Assembly: GCF_000308855.1 (NCBI RefSeq)
Contig: NZ_BAGM01000113.1
Coordinates: forward strand, 35,792 to 99,791
Length of the DNA: 64,000 nucleotides
Origin: Nocardia veterana NBRC 100344
GTDB taxonomy: Bacteria; Actinomycetota; Actinomycetes; Mycobacteriales; Mycobacteriaceae
Reading direction: 5' to 3'
Numbering within the stretch: position 1 is the first letter of the stretch; every line of letters begins with the position of its first letter. The translations under genes and the position numbers were made by a program. This document shows, piece after piece, positions 8,071 to 18,878 of this stretch. A model generated the notes under the pieces. It saw only the letters and a program-made list of their open reading frames with translations. It made no database searches and was not told the origin of the DNA.

Positions 8071-9008
8071 GCGGACCCGACTCCGCCCCCGAATCCGGTG
8101 GTGGCGCCGAGTTTTCGATCGAGTACGACGAGGCGGTGACGGAAACCGGCGCGGACGCGGCGGGCGATGCGGGTTCGGCCGAGATCGAGACGGTCCACCC
8201 GGATCCGCGGCCGTCCACCGATCTGGTGGCGCGCCGATCGGCGGAGCTGATGGTGGCCGAGGACGCCCGGCCCGGCTGGGCCGGACCCGTGCGCACCACG
8301 ACCGGCGTGGTGTGGGTGGCGCTGTCGGCGGTCACCGAGGCCGCCTCCTGGGGCCTCGGCACCGCGGTCGGAGTGACCGCCACCGTGGTGCGCGGCAGTA
8401 TGGCCGGACAACCGCCCCGGCAGGTGCTGTCGCAGGCCGGTGAACAGGTCCGCGATTCGGTGCGGCGCGCCTTGGGCGTCGACAGCGCGGCCTCCGGGGC
8501 GGCCGCCACCGCGGCCCCCAGCCTGCGCGACCGTGGCGCCGAACTGTTGCGCCGCTCCGCCGATGTGCACTCCGCCGACACCGACCACCCGGCGTTCACC
8601 CGCATCCTGTCCGAGTTGGCCCCCGACGAGGCCCGGATCCTGCGGTTCCTGTATCTCGACGGCCCACAGCCGGCACTGGACATTCGCACCGGCCGCCCGT
8701 TGAGTTCGGGCACCCAGCGGATCGAGGTCGGCATGTCGCTGATCGGCGAGACCGCGGCGCTGCGCTTCGCCGACCGCGCGATCACGTATCTGACCAATCT
8801 GCGCCGCCTCGGCCTGATCACGGTCGACGGCGACCAGCTCGACAATCCGACGCGCTATCAGCTGCTGGAATCGCAGCCCGAGGTGCGCCGATTGCTCAAG
8901 CGCGGATTCGGCACCAAGGTCGCCTACCGCAGTATCGCGCTGACCTCGTTCGGCACCGATTTCACCACCGCATGCCTGCCGGTGCCGCCGCGGGGCCACG
9001 CCCTCTGA
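8061..9008 (+). CDS. Abi-alpha (DUF4393)-like protein, second copy
   Basis: This 315-residue protein is a paralogue of the protein at 5346-6218. The alignable block is RSADVHSADTDHPAFTRILS, then DEARILRFLYLDGPQPALDIRTG and a closing LTSFGTDFTTACLP. The first 60 residues are acidic and low-complexity. A hydrophobic Gly/Ala segment follows (VVWVALSAVTEAASWGLGTAVG, about 85-106). It starts 10 bp before the end of the DUF445 gene, implying coupled translation and perhaps a shared complex. The role is unknown. Confidence 0.75.
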   Translation: MAVSGPDSAPESGGGAEFSIEYDEAVTETGADAAGDAGSAEIETVHPDPRPSTDLVARRSAELMVAEDARPGWAGPVRTTTGVVWVALSAVTEAASWGLGTAVGVTATVVRGSMAGQPPRQVLSQAGEQVRDSVRRALGVDSAASGAAATAAPSLRDRGAELLRRSADVHSADTDHPAFTRILSELAPDEARILRFLYLDGPQPALDIRTGRPLSSGTQRIEVGMSLIGETAALRFADRAITYLTNLRRLGLITVDGDQLDNPTRYQLLESQPEVRRLLKRGFGTKVAYRSIALTSFGTDFTTACLPVPPRGHAL

Positions 9009-9142
9009 CCCGTCCGTGCGCACTCATCGGCCCGGATCCGCCGGACGCGGACGGCCGGGCTCTCCGACGGATACGACGTCCGGGACTCAGTGCGCTGTAA
9101 TGAGCCGGAGGCCCGGGTCGCCGCGACCGTCGTGAACCGGCC

Positions 9143-10945
9143 TTACCCGACCTCCTCGGCAAGTTCGAGCCAGCGCATTTCGGTCGATTCCTTCTCGGCC
9201 TGAACTTGTTTCAGCTCTGCGCCGAGACCGACCAATTTCTCGGGGTCCGTGGCCGCTTCCGCGAGGGCGGCGTGCAGCCGCTCCTCACGCTCGGTGAGTT
9301 TCTCCAGGGTTCGCTCCAAGCGGCCGAATTCCTTGCGCGCGGCCCGATAGGCAGCGGAATCGGTTGCGGAAGCGGATGTTTCGGCTCGAGCGGGCGATCC
9401 GGACGGGCGGCGCGCGGTGTCGGCGAGGGCGGCCCGGCGGCGTAGATATTCCTCGATACCGCCTGGCAGGTTGGTGAGTTTGCCGTCGCCGAACAGTGCC
9501 CAGGTGGAATCGCTGATCCGCTCGATCAGATATCGGTCGTGGCTGATCACGACCAGGGTGCCCGGCCAGCCGTCGAGCAGATCCTCCAGCTGCTGCAGGG
9601 TGTCGATGTCGAGATCGTTGGTGGGCTCGTCGAGGAGCAGCACGTTCGGCTCACCCATCAGGATCCGGGTCAGCTGCAGCCGGCGGCGCTCACCACCGGA
9701 GAGGTCCCCGACCGGCGTGCGCTGCTTGGCCGGACTGAACCCCAGTCGCTCGGCGAGCTGTCCGGCACTGATCTCCTTGTCGCCGAGCATGGTTCGCTCC
9801 GCGACGTCGGCAACCGCCTCCAGGACACGCATATTCGTGGGCAGATCGTCGAGTTCCTGACGCAACCAGCCGATCCGTACGGTCTGCCCCTGGATCCGCC
9901 TACCGGCAACAGGTTCCACGTCACCGGCCAGCGCCCGCAACAGCGTCGTCTTACCGGATCCGTTCACGCCGACCAGGCCGACCCGCTCCCCCGGCGCCAG
10001 CCGCCAGGTCAGATCGCGAACCAGTTCCCGCCCGTCGGGTGTCGTGAGGGTGGCATCCTCGAGTTCGATCACCACCCGCCCCAAGCGTTTCCGCGCGAAC
10101 GAAGCGAGCTGCACGGTGTCACGCGGCGGCGGGACGTCGGCGATCAGCGCTTCGGCCGCCTCGACCCGATAGCGCGGTTTCGAGGTGCGGGCCTGCGGAC
10201 CCCGCCGCAGCCAGGCCAATTCCTTGCGGGCCAGATTGCGGCGCCGCGCCTCGGTGGCGTCGGCCTGCCGCGCCCGTTCGGCGCGGGCGAAGATCCAGTC
10301 GTTGTAGCCGCCCTCGTAACTTTCGACCTTGCCACCCACCACCTCCCAGGTGCGGGTGGCGACGGTGTCGAGGAACCAGCGGTCGTGGGTCACCACCACG
10401 AGCGCGCTGCGCCGGGCGAGCAGATGTTCGGCCAGCCATTGCACACCCTCGACATCGAGGTGGTTGGTCGGTTCGTCGAGGACCAGCAGATCCAGTTCGC
10501 GCACCAGCGCCGCGGCCAGCGCGACCCGGCGCCGCTCACCACCGGACAGATTCGCGACCGCCGCGTCCATGCCCAGATCGGCGATCCCGATACCGTCGAG
10601 CACGCTGCGAATACGCGGGTTGGCGGCCCACTCGTGTTCGGCCACGCCGTCGGTGCGGGCGTCCTCGGCCAAACCGGCCAGCACCACCTCACCGACCGTC
10701 GCCCCTTCCGGCAGCACACCGCGCTGCGTCACCACCGCCATCCGCAGGCCGTTGATCCGGCTCACCCGCCCACTGTCCGGTTCCTCGAGCCCGGTGAGCA
10801 CCTCGAGCAGCGTGGTCTTACCGCCGCCGTTGAGACCGACGACCCCGATCCGCTCACCCTCCTGCACGCCGAGGGACACGTTGTCCAGCAGCGGGGTGAT
10901 TCCGAAGCTCTTGTGGACCTGCTCCAGATTGATCAGATTCGCCAA
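9143..10945 (-). CDS. ABC-F family ATP-binding cassette protein (Uup-like)
   Basis: This 600-residue soluble protein has two ABC domains and no membrane segments, so it is a ribosome-associated ABC-F ATPase and not a transporter. Walker A motifs are GLNGGGKT (37-44) and GVNGSGKT (326-333). Signature motifs LSGGERRR are near 133 and 415. Walker B/switch regions are LDEPTNHLD and LDEPTNDLD. The C-terminal 65 residues form a charged coiled coil, typical of the Uup subfamily. The start is a TTG at 10945 with GAGAGGA upstream on the minus strand. A role in translation or recombination-linked functions is inferred from the subfamily. Antibiotic protection is possible but not supported by the sequence alone. 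Confidence 0.9.
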   Translation of the reverse strand: MANLINLEQVHKSFGITPLLDNVSLGVQEGERIGVVGLNGGGKTTLLEVLTGLEEPDSGRVSRINGLRMAVVTQRGVLPEGATVGEVVLAGLAEDARTDGVAEHEWAANPRIRSVLDGIGIADLGMDAAVANLSGGERRRVALAAALVRELDLLVLDEPTNHLDVEGVQWLAEHLLARRSALVVVTHDRWFLDTVATRTWEVVGGKVESYEGGYNDWIFARAERARQADATEARRRNLARKELAWLRRGPQARTSKPRYRVEAAEALIADVPPPRDTVQLASFARKRLGRVVIELEDATLTTPDGRELVRDLTWRLAPGERVGLVGVNGSGKTTLLRALAGDVEPVAGRRIQGQTVRIGWLRQELDDLPTNMRVLEAVADVAERTMLGDKEISAGQLAERLGFSPAKQRTPVGDLSGGERRRLQLTRILMGEPNVLLLDEPTNDLDIDTLQQLEDLLDGWPGTLVVISHDRYLIERISDSTWALFGDGKLTNLPGGIEEYLRRRAALADTARRPSGSPARAETSASATDSAAYRAARKEFGRLERTLEKLTEREERLHAALAEAATDPEKLVGLGAELKQVQAEKESTEMRWLELAEEVG

Positions 10946-11230
10946 GGGGTCTGTCCTCTCCGAGTACGGCGGGGCCTACGGACGTGCCACGAGCTCGGCG
11001 GAGATCCGGCCGCGTCGCGCGCGCCGGCTGCCCTCCCGCAGCGGCGGGACCACGCCCGTCGGCTTCACCAGTGCAGATTACGGCACGAGAGGGATATGCC
11101 TGCTGTAGCCGGTGCCCGGTGAACCGGAAGTCGGTCGCGGATAGCATCGTCTTCACGGTCGGACGCCGCTCACGCTGCGCTACCCATACCAGAACCGCGG
11201 CCCGCAGCCTCACCTCCGGACGGACACACG

Positions 11231-11716
11231 ATGGCTTTTTCCTTCTCCCTCATACCCGCAACGAAGCCACTCGGAACTGTTGCTCCCCCGCCGGACAGGG
11301 ACTTGGACTACGACTCGCTTGTCATGGAAGCGTGTCAGGTGCTCGCCGAGACCGATTGCGTGTTCGCCCTCGGCGGGTTCGGCTCCGACGACTGGCCCGT
11401 GGACATCGCCTACGATCTGTCGACGCTGGTCGAACAACTCCCCGATCTTCTCGATGATCTCCATGCATACCGAGTCGGCGAGATCGACCTGTATGGCCAG
11501 GGAGTAGAACGGACCTTGTCATTCCACTCGTCCGGCAGCGAAGTGAAGATCACCTGCACATCCAGAACCTCCTGGGCGCCGGACCCTGCTGTGGAATCCA
11601 TCGACCGCGACCAATTGCAGGCGATGATCGCCCGGTTGCTGTTCGCGTTCAGCACCTCGCTGAAAGTGGCCGGGTCACCACTCGCCGATGTGACACCCTT
11701 CCCGTCGTGGCGCTGA
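11231..11716 (+). CDS. Hypothetical protein
   Basis: I do not recognise this 161-residue protein. It has no signal peptide or membrane segment. It is acidic, with the stretch DIAYDLSTLVEQLPDLLDDLHAYRVGEIDLYGQGVERTL as its most structured-looking part, followed by beta-like segments. It lies alone between the divergent ABC-F gene and an LLM flavoprotein. Codon use is typical of the neighbourhood, which supports a real gene. The general shape (small, acidic, alpha+beta) would fit an immunity or binding protein, but that is only a guess. Confidence 0.6.
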   Translation: MAFSFSLIPATKPLGTVAPPPDRDLDYDSLVMEACQVLAETDCVFALGGFGSDDWPVDIAYDLSTLVEQLPDLLDDLHAYRVGEIDLYGQGVERTLSFHSSGSEVKITCTSRTSWAPDPAVESIDRDQLQAMIARLLFAFSTSLKVAGSPLADVTPFPSWR

Positions 11717-12105
11717 CCTACGCCGACATGGGGATGTCGAGTAAGAACGTGACGTCGGATTTCGCAGATACCGCCTCCTGGCCGACTCTCCGCCCGCTGC
11801 GAGCTGGTTGCCGACGGCGACCTCCGACAGGGCGGCACGCCTCGCCTGCAGGCGGGGACCGGCGAGCACCCGAGGCGGGCCGCGGTCGGGCGGCGCTACG
11901 CGGGGGTTCCGGCGGGGTCGACATTGTCGGCGGTGCGTCTGCCGGATGCCTGCGCTTGCGGAAGCTGTTGTCCCGTGGGTACTCTGCTCGCAATCCAAGA
12001 GGTGCTCTCCAGAAGTATTGCCGTAGTGCGGGAGCGCCCACCCGGTAGTCACCGGGTGCGGAGTGGGCGGCGCTGATTTGTCGAACCCACATTCGGAGGA
12101 TTTTC
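11717..12105. other. Intergenic region with a hairpin before the LLM gene
   Basis: No convincing gene is present in these 389 bases. The only notable structure is the hairpin near 12,039-12,058. Confidence 0.6.
12037..12069 (+). promoter_or_regulatory. Nested hairpin in the LLM gene leader
   Basis: CACCCGGT (12039-12046) and ACCGGGTG (12051-12058) form a perfect 8-bp stem with a 4-nt loop. An outer GCCCAC/GTGGGC pairing (12037-12042 with 12064-12069) competes with it for the same bases. The hairpin ends about 37 bp before the ATG of the LLM gene. It may be a terminator of upstream transcription or a leader structure. Confidence 0.45.
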
Positions 12106-13059
12106 ATGACCCCCTCGTCGCCGTCCGCTGCCTCGTCGTCAACCAGGAATACGCAGAATTCCGGTGTGCCCGCGGTCTCGCGGATGCCCGAACAAGCCGA
12201 CCGCTCGGACATCCGGGTCGGCATCGGGCTCCCGATCGCCGATCCGCAACTGCTCGTCGAGTGGGCGACGCGGGCCGAGACGGGCCCGTTCGCCACCCTC
12301 GGACTGCTCGACCGGCTCGTCTACGACAATCCGGAACCCCTTGTGACACTTGCTCATCTGGCCGGCGCCACCGAGCGGATCCGATTGCAGACCGAGGTAC
12401 TCATCGCACCGCTGCGCGAGACCGCATTGCTCGCCAAACAGGTCGCCACCCTCGATCGGCTCGCTCCCGGCCGCTTCACCCTCGGTCTCGGCGTCGGCGG
12501 ACGGGCCGACGACCACGAAGCCTCGGGCACCGAATTACGCACGCGCGGAAAGCGTTTGGACGAGCAGATCGCGACGATGCGGCGGCTCTGGTCCGGCGAT
12601 TCGTACACCGACAGCTGCGGCGCGATCGGTCCGCGACCGCATACCCCCGGCGGGCCGGAGCTGCTGTTCGGCGGATTCCAGCCCGCCGCCCTGGAACGCG
12701 CCGCCCGCTGGGGCGGCGGCTTCCTCGCCGCGGCCGCGCCGTCGTGGGCACCTCGCCTGTTCGACACCGTGCGCCGCTACTGGCAGGAATACGGCCGCCC
12801 GGGCACACCCCGCATCGTCGCCCAGGTCAATGCTGCCCTCGGCCCCGATTCGGTGATCGACGAGGCCCGCTCGGCCATGGCCGCGTACTACGACTTCAGC
12901 GGCCGCGCGGACTTCATGGTCGAGGGCATGCTCACCACGCCCGACCGGATCCGCACGGTCACCAAGCAATTCGCCGACCTAGGCGCCGACGAAGTGATCT
13001 TCTACTGCTACGGCCGAGATCCGGAACAAGTCGACCGACTCGCCGACGTACTGGGCTGA
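12106..13059 (+). CDS. LLM class flavin-dependent oxidoreductase
   Basis: This 317-residue protein has the luciferase-like monooxygenase TIM-barrel pattern: an N-terminal GIGLP strand near residue 46, ATERIRLQTEVLIAPLRE (about 88-105) and LAPGRFTLGLGVGGRADDHEASG (about 119-141), then a C-terminal barrel closing segment. Such enzymes use reduced FMN or F420 to oxidise small organic molecules. F420 use is common in this order but cannot be decided here. A GGAGGA ribosome-binding site precedes the ATG at 12106 with good spacing. The first 35 residues are Ser/Thr-rich and not part of the fold. It is a single gene, convergent with ispE. Confidence 0.88.
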   Translation: MTPSSPSAASSSTRNTQNSGVPAVSRMPEQADRSDIRVGIGLPIADPQLLVEWATRAETGPFATLGLLDRLVYDNPEPLVTLAHLAGATERIRLQTEVLIAPLRETALLAKQVATLDRLAPGRFTLGLGVGGRADDHEASGTELRTRGKRLDEQIATMRRLWSGDSYTDSCGAIGPRPHTPGGPELLFGGFQPAALERAARWGGGFLAAAAPSWAPRLFDTVRRYWQEYGRPGTPRIVAQVNAALGPDSVIDEARSAMAAYYDFSGRADFMVEGMLTTPDRIRTVTKQFADLGADEVIFYCYGRDPEQVDRLADVLG

Positions 13060-13163
13060 GCGCCGAACCAGACCCCGCACAGGGCAATTCGGTTCTCCGC
13101 TCAGCCACCGCCGGGAACGCTCACCGATCGGCTATCCGGCATCGACTCGGAGAGTGGACCAGG

Positions 13164-14090
13164 TCAGTGCCGGCCGTCACCCAGTAACCGCGCTCCCGGT
13201 ACCGGACCGGTCGCGGTGCGTACGCTGCGGCATACGCCGGCACCGGACAGTTCGGCCGAGACCGCGACCGCAGCCACTTCATCGGAACACAGGAAGGCGC
13301 AGGTGGGTCCCGACCCGGAGACGATTCCGGCGAGGGCACCCGCCTCCACGCCGGCGCGGAGGGTGCGGCGCAAGGCCGGATTCAGGGAGAGCGCGGCGGC
13401 CTGGAGGTCGTTGCCGAGCAGCGGGGCCAGCTGATGAGCGTCGCCGGATGCCAAGGCCTGCAACAGGTCCTGCGGATCACCCAGACGTGGCGGGGTGCCG
13501 TTCTCACGGAGTCGGTCGAGTTCACCGAAGACCTTCGGGGTGGACAGACCCTCCTTGGCCAGGGCCAGCACCCAGTGAAAAGTGTTGCGCGCCAGGACCG
13601 GCAGCAGCTTCTCGCCGCGCCCGCGCCCCAGCGCCGTGCCGCCGTGCAGGGCGAAGGGCACATCACTGCCGAGTTCGGCGGCCACTGCGGACAAGTCGTC
13701 GCGCGACATCTCCAGATTCCACAGCTCGTTGAGTCCGACCAGGGTGGCGGCGGCATCGGCGCTACCACCGGCCATCCCGCCGGCCACCGGAATCCCCTTG
13801 TCGATCTCGATCTCCACCAGCGGGGCCCGCCCGGCCAGATGTCCGAGCCGGACCGCCGCCTGCCACACCAGATTCGTGCGATCGGTCGGCACCTGCCCGG
13901 CGCCCTCACCACGCACCGTCACCGCAAGCGATCCGGCCGGCGCGATGCGCACGTCGTCGGAGAGCGACAGGGCCTGGAAGACCGTGGTCAGCTCGTGGTA
14001 GCCGTCGCCGCGTAGATCACCGACCCCGAGATGAAGGTTCACCTTCGACGGGGCGCGGACAACCACCGAACTGGGTACTACAGACAGCAC
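13164..14090 (-). CDS. ispE: 4-diphosphocytidyl-2-C-methyl-D-erythritol kinase
   Basis: This 308-residue GHMP kinase phosphorylates CDP-methylerythritol in the MEP route to isopentenyl diphosphate, which feeds menaquinone, decaprenyl phosphate and carotenoids. The N-terminal APSKVNLHLGVGDLRGDGYHEL, the glycine-rich ATP loop PVAGGMAGGSADAAAT (about 101-116) and the C-terminal VSGSGPTCAFL are all present. It starts with GTG at 14090. In mycobacteria ispE follows ksgA directly. Here more than 6 kb separate them, with a copper operon and a desaturase group between. Confidence 0.96.
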   Translation of the reverse strand: MLSVVPSSVVVRAPSKVNLHLGVGDLRGDGYHELTTVFQALSLSDDVRIAPAGSLAVTVRGEGAGQVPTDRTNLVWQAAVRLGHLAGRAPLVEIEIDKGIPVAGGMAGGSADAAATLVGLNELWNLEMSRDDLSAVAAELGSDVPFALHGGTALGRGRGEKLLPVLARNTFHWVLALAKEGLSTPKVFGELDRLRENGTPPRLGDPQDLLQALASGDAHQLAPLLGNDLQAAALSLNPALRRTLRAGVEAGALAGIVSGSGPTCAFLCSDEVAAVAVSAELSGAGVCRSVRTATGPVPGARLLGDGRH

Positions 14091-14254
14091 CGGGCTAGGT
14101 TATCGGGCCGCGCGGCAATCGGCCGGTTAGCCGCGCATCGCGCGCACGGTCCTCGGGTGACGCACCTCTCGTCCCGCCATGACCTGCGGTGATTCGCCGA
14201 CTGCGAGCCGGGGCGGCGGCAGTCGGCGAAATTTCCCCGCCGGCGGCTTGCGTC

Positions 14255-14295
14255 GGGTACCCGTGGGGGGTATGTTCGTGGATGTCAGGGGATAC
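14255..14295 (+). promoter_or_regulatory. Copper-operon promoter with G-tract (CsoR-like) operator candidates
   Basis: Two G/C-tract elements with TAC/GTA ends, GTACCCGTGGGGGGTA (14258-14273) and GGGGATACCCCCT (14288-14300 region), lie just upstream of copZ. Copper-sensing CsoR repressors of actinobacteria bind this kind of pseudo-palindromic site. No csoR gene is visible in the window. Assignment is by motif resemblance and gene context only. Confidence 0.5.
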
Positions 14296-14331
14296 CCCCT
14301 CACCGTATAAGAGCGAGCGAAGGAAGCGATC

Positions 14332-14538
14332 ATGGCTACCAGCACCTACACCGTCACCGGGATGACCTGCGGCCACTGCGTGGCGTCGGTGCAGAAGGAG
14401 ATCGGCAAGATCGACGGTGTCACCAACGTCGACGTGGATCTCGCCTCCGGCCGCGTCCAGGTCGAATCCGCCGCACCAGTCGCCGAGGCCGACGTCGTCG
14501 CCGCCGTCGACGAGGCGGGGTATCAGGTGGCGAGCTGA
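14332..14538 (+). CDS. copZ: Copper chaperone (heavy-metal-associated domain protein)
   Basis: This 68-residue protein is a single HMA domain with the ferredoxin-like fold and the metal site GMTCGHC (about 10-16). It is expected to bind Cu(I) in the cytoplasm and hand it to the CopA ATPase two genes downstream. AAGGAAG lies upstream of the ATG. Its stop codon is only 1 base before the next gene's ATG, so copZ, the secreted protein and copA form one tightly packed operon. Confidence 0.93.
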   Translation: MATSTYTVTGMTCGHCVASVQKEIGKIDGVTNVDVDLASGRVQVESAAPVAEADVVAAVDEAGYQVAS

Positions 14539-14539
14539 C

Positions 14540-15438
14540 ATGAACGACGGACTGAAGTTCGCCGCGTTCGGCGGCGGGCTGGTCGTGTTGTTCGGGGCCG
14601 CGCTCGGCATCGGCGCCCTGGTGGGCGATCCGACCGGGCCGGCCCCCGGGCACGACACCTCGGCTACCAGCGAGCCGATCGGCCTCCGGACCACCGAGTC
14701 CGGATACACCCTGGCCGGAATGAGCGCGCCCGATGCCCCCGACGCCCCCGGCACCCTCCGGTTCCGGATCGACGGTCCGGACGGCGCCCCGGTGACCGCC
14801 TACCGCGACCTGCACGAAAAAGACCTGCACCTGATCGCGGTCCGCTCCGACAGCACGCAGTACCGCCATGTGCACCCGACCCGCGACGCCGCCGGGACCT
14901 GGTCGATCGACTGGACATGGGCCGAACCCGGCACCTACCGCATCTTCGCCGACGCCCAGCCCGTCGGCGCCCCCGGCGAGCTGGTCCTGAGCCGGACCGT
15001 CACGGTCGCGGGCTCGGCCGTCGAGCGCCCGCTCCCGCCGGTTTCGCGCACCGCCACGGTCGACGGCTACCAGGTTCGCCTCGACGGTGACCTGTCGACC
15101 GCCGGCGGCGAACTGAGTTTCACCGTGAGCAAGGACGGCAAGCCGGTCACCGATCTACAGCCGTATCTCGGCGCATACGGACATCTGGTCGCGCTGCGCG
15201 GGAACGATCTGGCCTACCTGCATGTTCGTCCGGAGGGAGAGGTCGGTTCGACCCCCGCCGGGCCGCGGGTAGCCTTCCACGCGCAGGCCCCGAGCGCCGC
15301 CGACTACCGACTGTTCCTCGACTTCGCCCATGGTGGCGCGGTCCACACCGCGGAATTCACGGCACAGGCGGTGGCCGGCGACAACCACCCGGGCGACAAC
15401 CAGCACGGCAACCACAATCGGCACGAAGGAGGTCAGCA

Positions 15439-15442
<4 letters not shown>
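14540..15442 (+). CDS. Membrane-anchored/secreted copper-cluster protein
   Basis: This 300-residue protein starts with a hydrophobic segment (about 6-28) that acts as signal or anchor, followed by two beta-rich repeats. Each repeat holds a family-like pair of motifs: DLHLIAVRSD with YRHVHP in the first, and HLVALRGNDLAYLHVRPEG in the second. The tail is His/Asn-rich (HPGDNQHGNHNRHEGG). The scattered His pairs and the operon position suggest periplasmic or cell-surface copper binding or sensing. I do not know a characterised homologue. It overlaps copA by ATGA at 15439-15442. Confidence 0.85.
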
Positions 15443-17676
<2,234 letters not shown>

Positions 17677-17683
17677 ACGAACA

Positions 17684-17727
17684 GCCGAAGGTCCCGTCCG
17701 ATCCGCCGATCGGACGGGACCTTCGGC
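17684..17727 (+). terminator. Terminator of the copper operon
   Basis: A perfect 20-bp stem (17684-17703 with 17708-17727) with a 4-nt CGCC loop begins 7 bases after the copA stop codon. It lacks a long T-run, as is common in actinobacteria. Confidence 0.85.
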
Positions 17728-17787
17728 GTTCACCACCGGTGGGCACCGTTGCCGAATCGCCTTCGGCTGCGGTCCTTTACGCCGAAC

Positions 17788-18009
17788 TCAGGGCAGAATG
17801 TTCGGAACGAGCTGCGGAGCCTGTTCGGCCACAACGGTTCCGGCCGAGACGCCCGCGTAGTACCCGACGCACGTACCCGCGGTCGCTCCCAGCACGCCCC
17901 CGGCCACCGCGCCGACCGGGGCGCCGACCACCGTGGGACTCGCGAGGGCCGCACCGGCCGCACCGCCGAGTACCGCTCCGGTGACTCCACCGAGTCCGTC
18001 ACCGCTCAC
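17788..18009 (-). CDS. Small glycine-zipper protein
   Basis: This 73-residue protein is built of GxxxG-type repeats (GGVTGAVLGGAAGAAL, then GAVAGGVLGATAG, then GYYAGVSAG), a pattern of membrane-inserting glycine-zipper proteins. It starts with GTG at 18009, 14 bp after the SDR gene, and is probably the last gene of the desaturase-SDR operon. There is no cleavable signal peptide. The call rests on the repeat pattern and position. Longer readings upstream overlap the SDR gene and are not credible. Confidence 0.5.
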   Translation of the reverse strand: MSGDGLGGVTGAVLGGAAGAALASPTVVGAPVGAVAGGVLGATAGTCVGYYAGVSAGTVVAEQAPQLVPNILP

Positions 18010-18023
18010 GCATCGCCTCGACG

Positions 18024-18878
18024 TCAGATTCCCATCCGCCACACCAGGGCATCCACCGCGCTGGGCGCGAGGAACCCGACGGCCTGTAGCAGCCGGCTGT
18101 ACCGCGGGTAGATCTCGACCGGTCGAGTCCGGATCGCGGTCAGGATCCAGTCGGCGGCCCGCTCGGGCGACAGCGCCGGTAGGTCCGTGTATTCGGCTGT
18201 GGGAGCGATCATTTCGGTGCGAACCAATGGATAGCCGATGGTGGTGACGCACACCCCGTGCGGCCGGGTCTCCGCACCGAGGCTGCGGCCGAACGCACTC
18301 AGCGCGGCCTTGGACGCGTGATACGCGGTGAACAGCGGCATCGTTCCGGCCGCGACACCCCAGGTGCAGATATTGACGATATGGCCTCGGCGCGCTTCCA
18401 TCATCGACGGCAGGAGTCCCATGGTCAGCCGTACCGCACCGAAGTAGTTCACCGCCATGGTGCGTTCGTAGTCGTGGACGCGGTCGGTCGCGTCGACGGC
18501 GGCGCGCCGGATGGAACGGCCCGCATTGTTCACCAGGACATCGACCGTGCCGAATCGGTCGAGTACCGCCCGGGTGAGGGCGTCGACAGCGTCACGATCG
18601 GACAGGTCGCAGGCGAACGCCTCGGCGTGAGCGCCCTCCGCCCGCAACTCATCCCGCACCGCACCGAGGGCTTCGGCGCCGCGAGCCACCAGAACGAGAT
18701 GCGCGCCGCGCGCCGCGAGCTTGAACGCAGCCGCCCTACCCACGCCGGAGGACGCACCGGTGAGCAGAACCGTCTTACCCGCAACGGAAGTGGTGCCGCC
18801 CGCAGCCCGGCGAACGACCGGGTGATGCCACAGCAGCTGCGGGTCGAGCAACAATCCCATCGGGTCGAAGACGGTCAC
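18024..18878 (-). CDS. Short-chain dehydrogenase/reductase
   Basis: This 284-residue NAD(P)-dependent oxidoreductase has the cofactor loop TGASSGVG (about 39-46), the NNAGRS motif and the catalytic YHASK. The usual catalytic serine segment reads VNICTWGVAAG, so the Ser position is Cys/Thr-like, which is slightly unusual. It overlaps the upstream desaturase gene by 4 bp, so the two are translated together. A role in lipid or sterol modification together with the desaturase is inferred from that pairing. Confidence 0.88.
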   Translation of the reverse strand: MTVFDPMGLLLDPQLLWHHPVVRRAAGGTTSVAGKTVLLTGASSGVGRAAAFKLAARGAHLVLVARGAEALGAVRDELRAEGAHAEAFACDLSDRDAVDALTRAVLDRFGTVDVLVNNAGRSIRRAAVDATDRVHDYERTMAVNYFGAVRLTMGLLPSMMEARRGHIVNICTWGVAAGTMPLFTAYHASKAALSAFGRSLGAETRPHGVCVTTIGYPLVRTEMIAPTAEYTDLPALSPERAADWILTAIRTRPVEIYPRYSRLLQAVGFLAPSAVDALVWRMGI

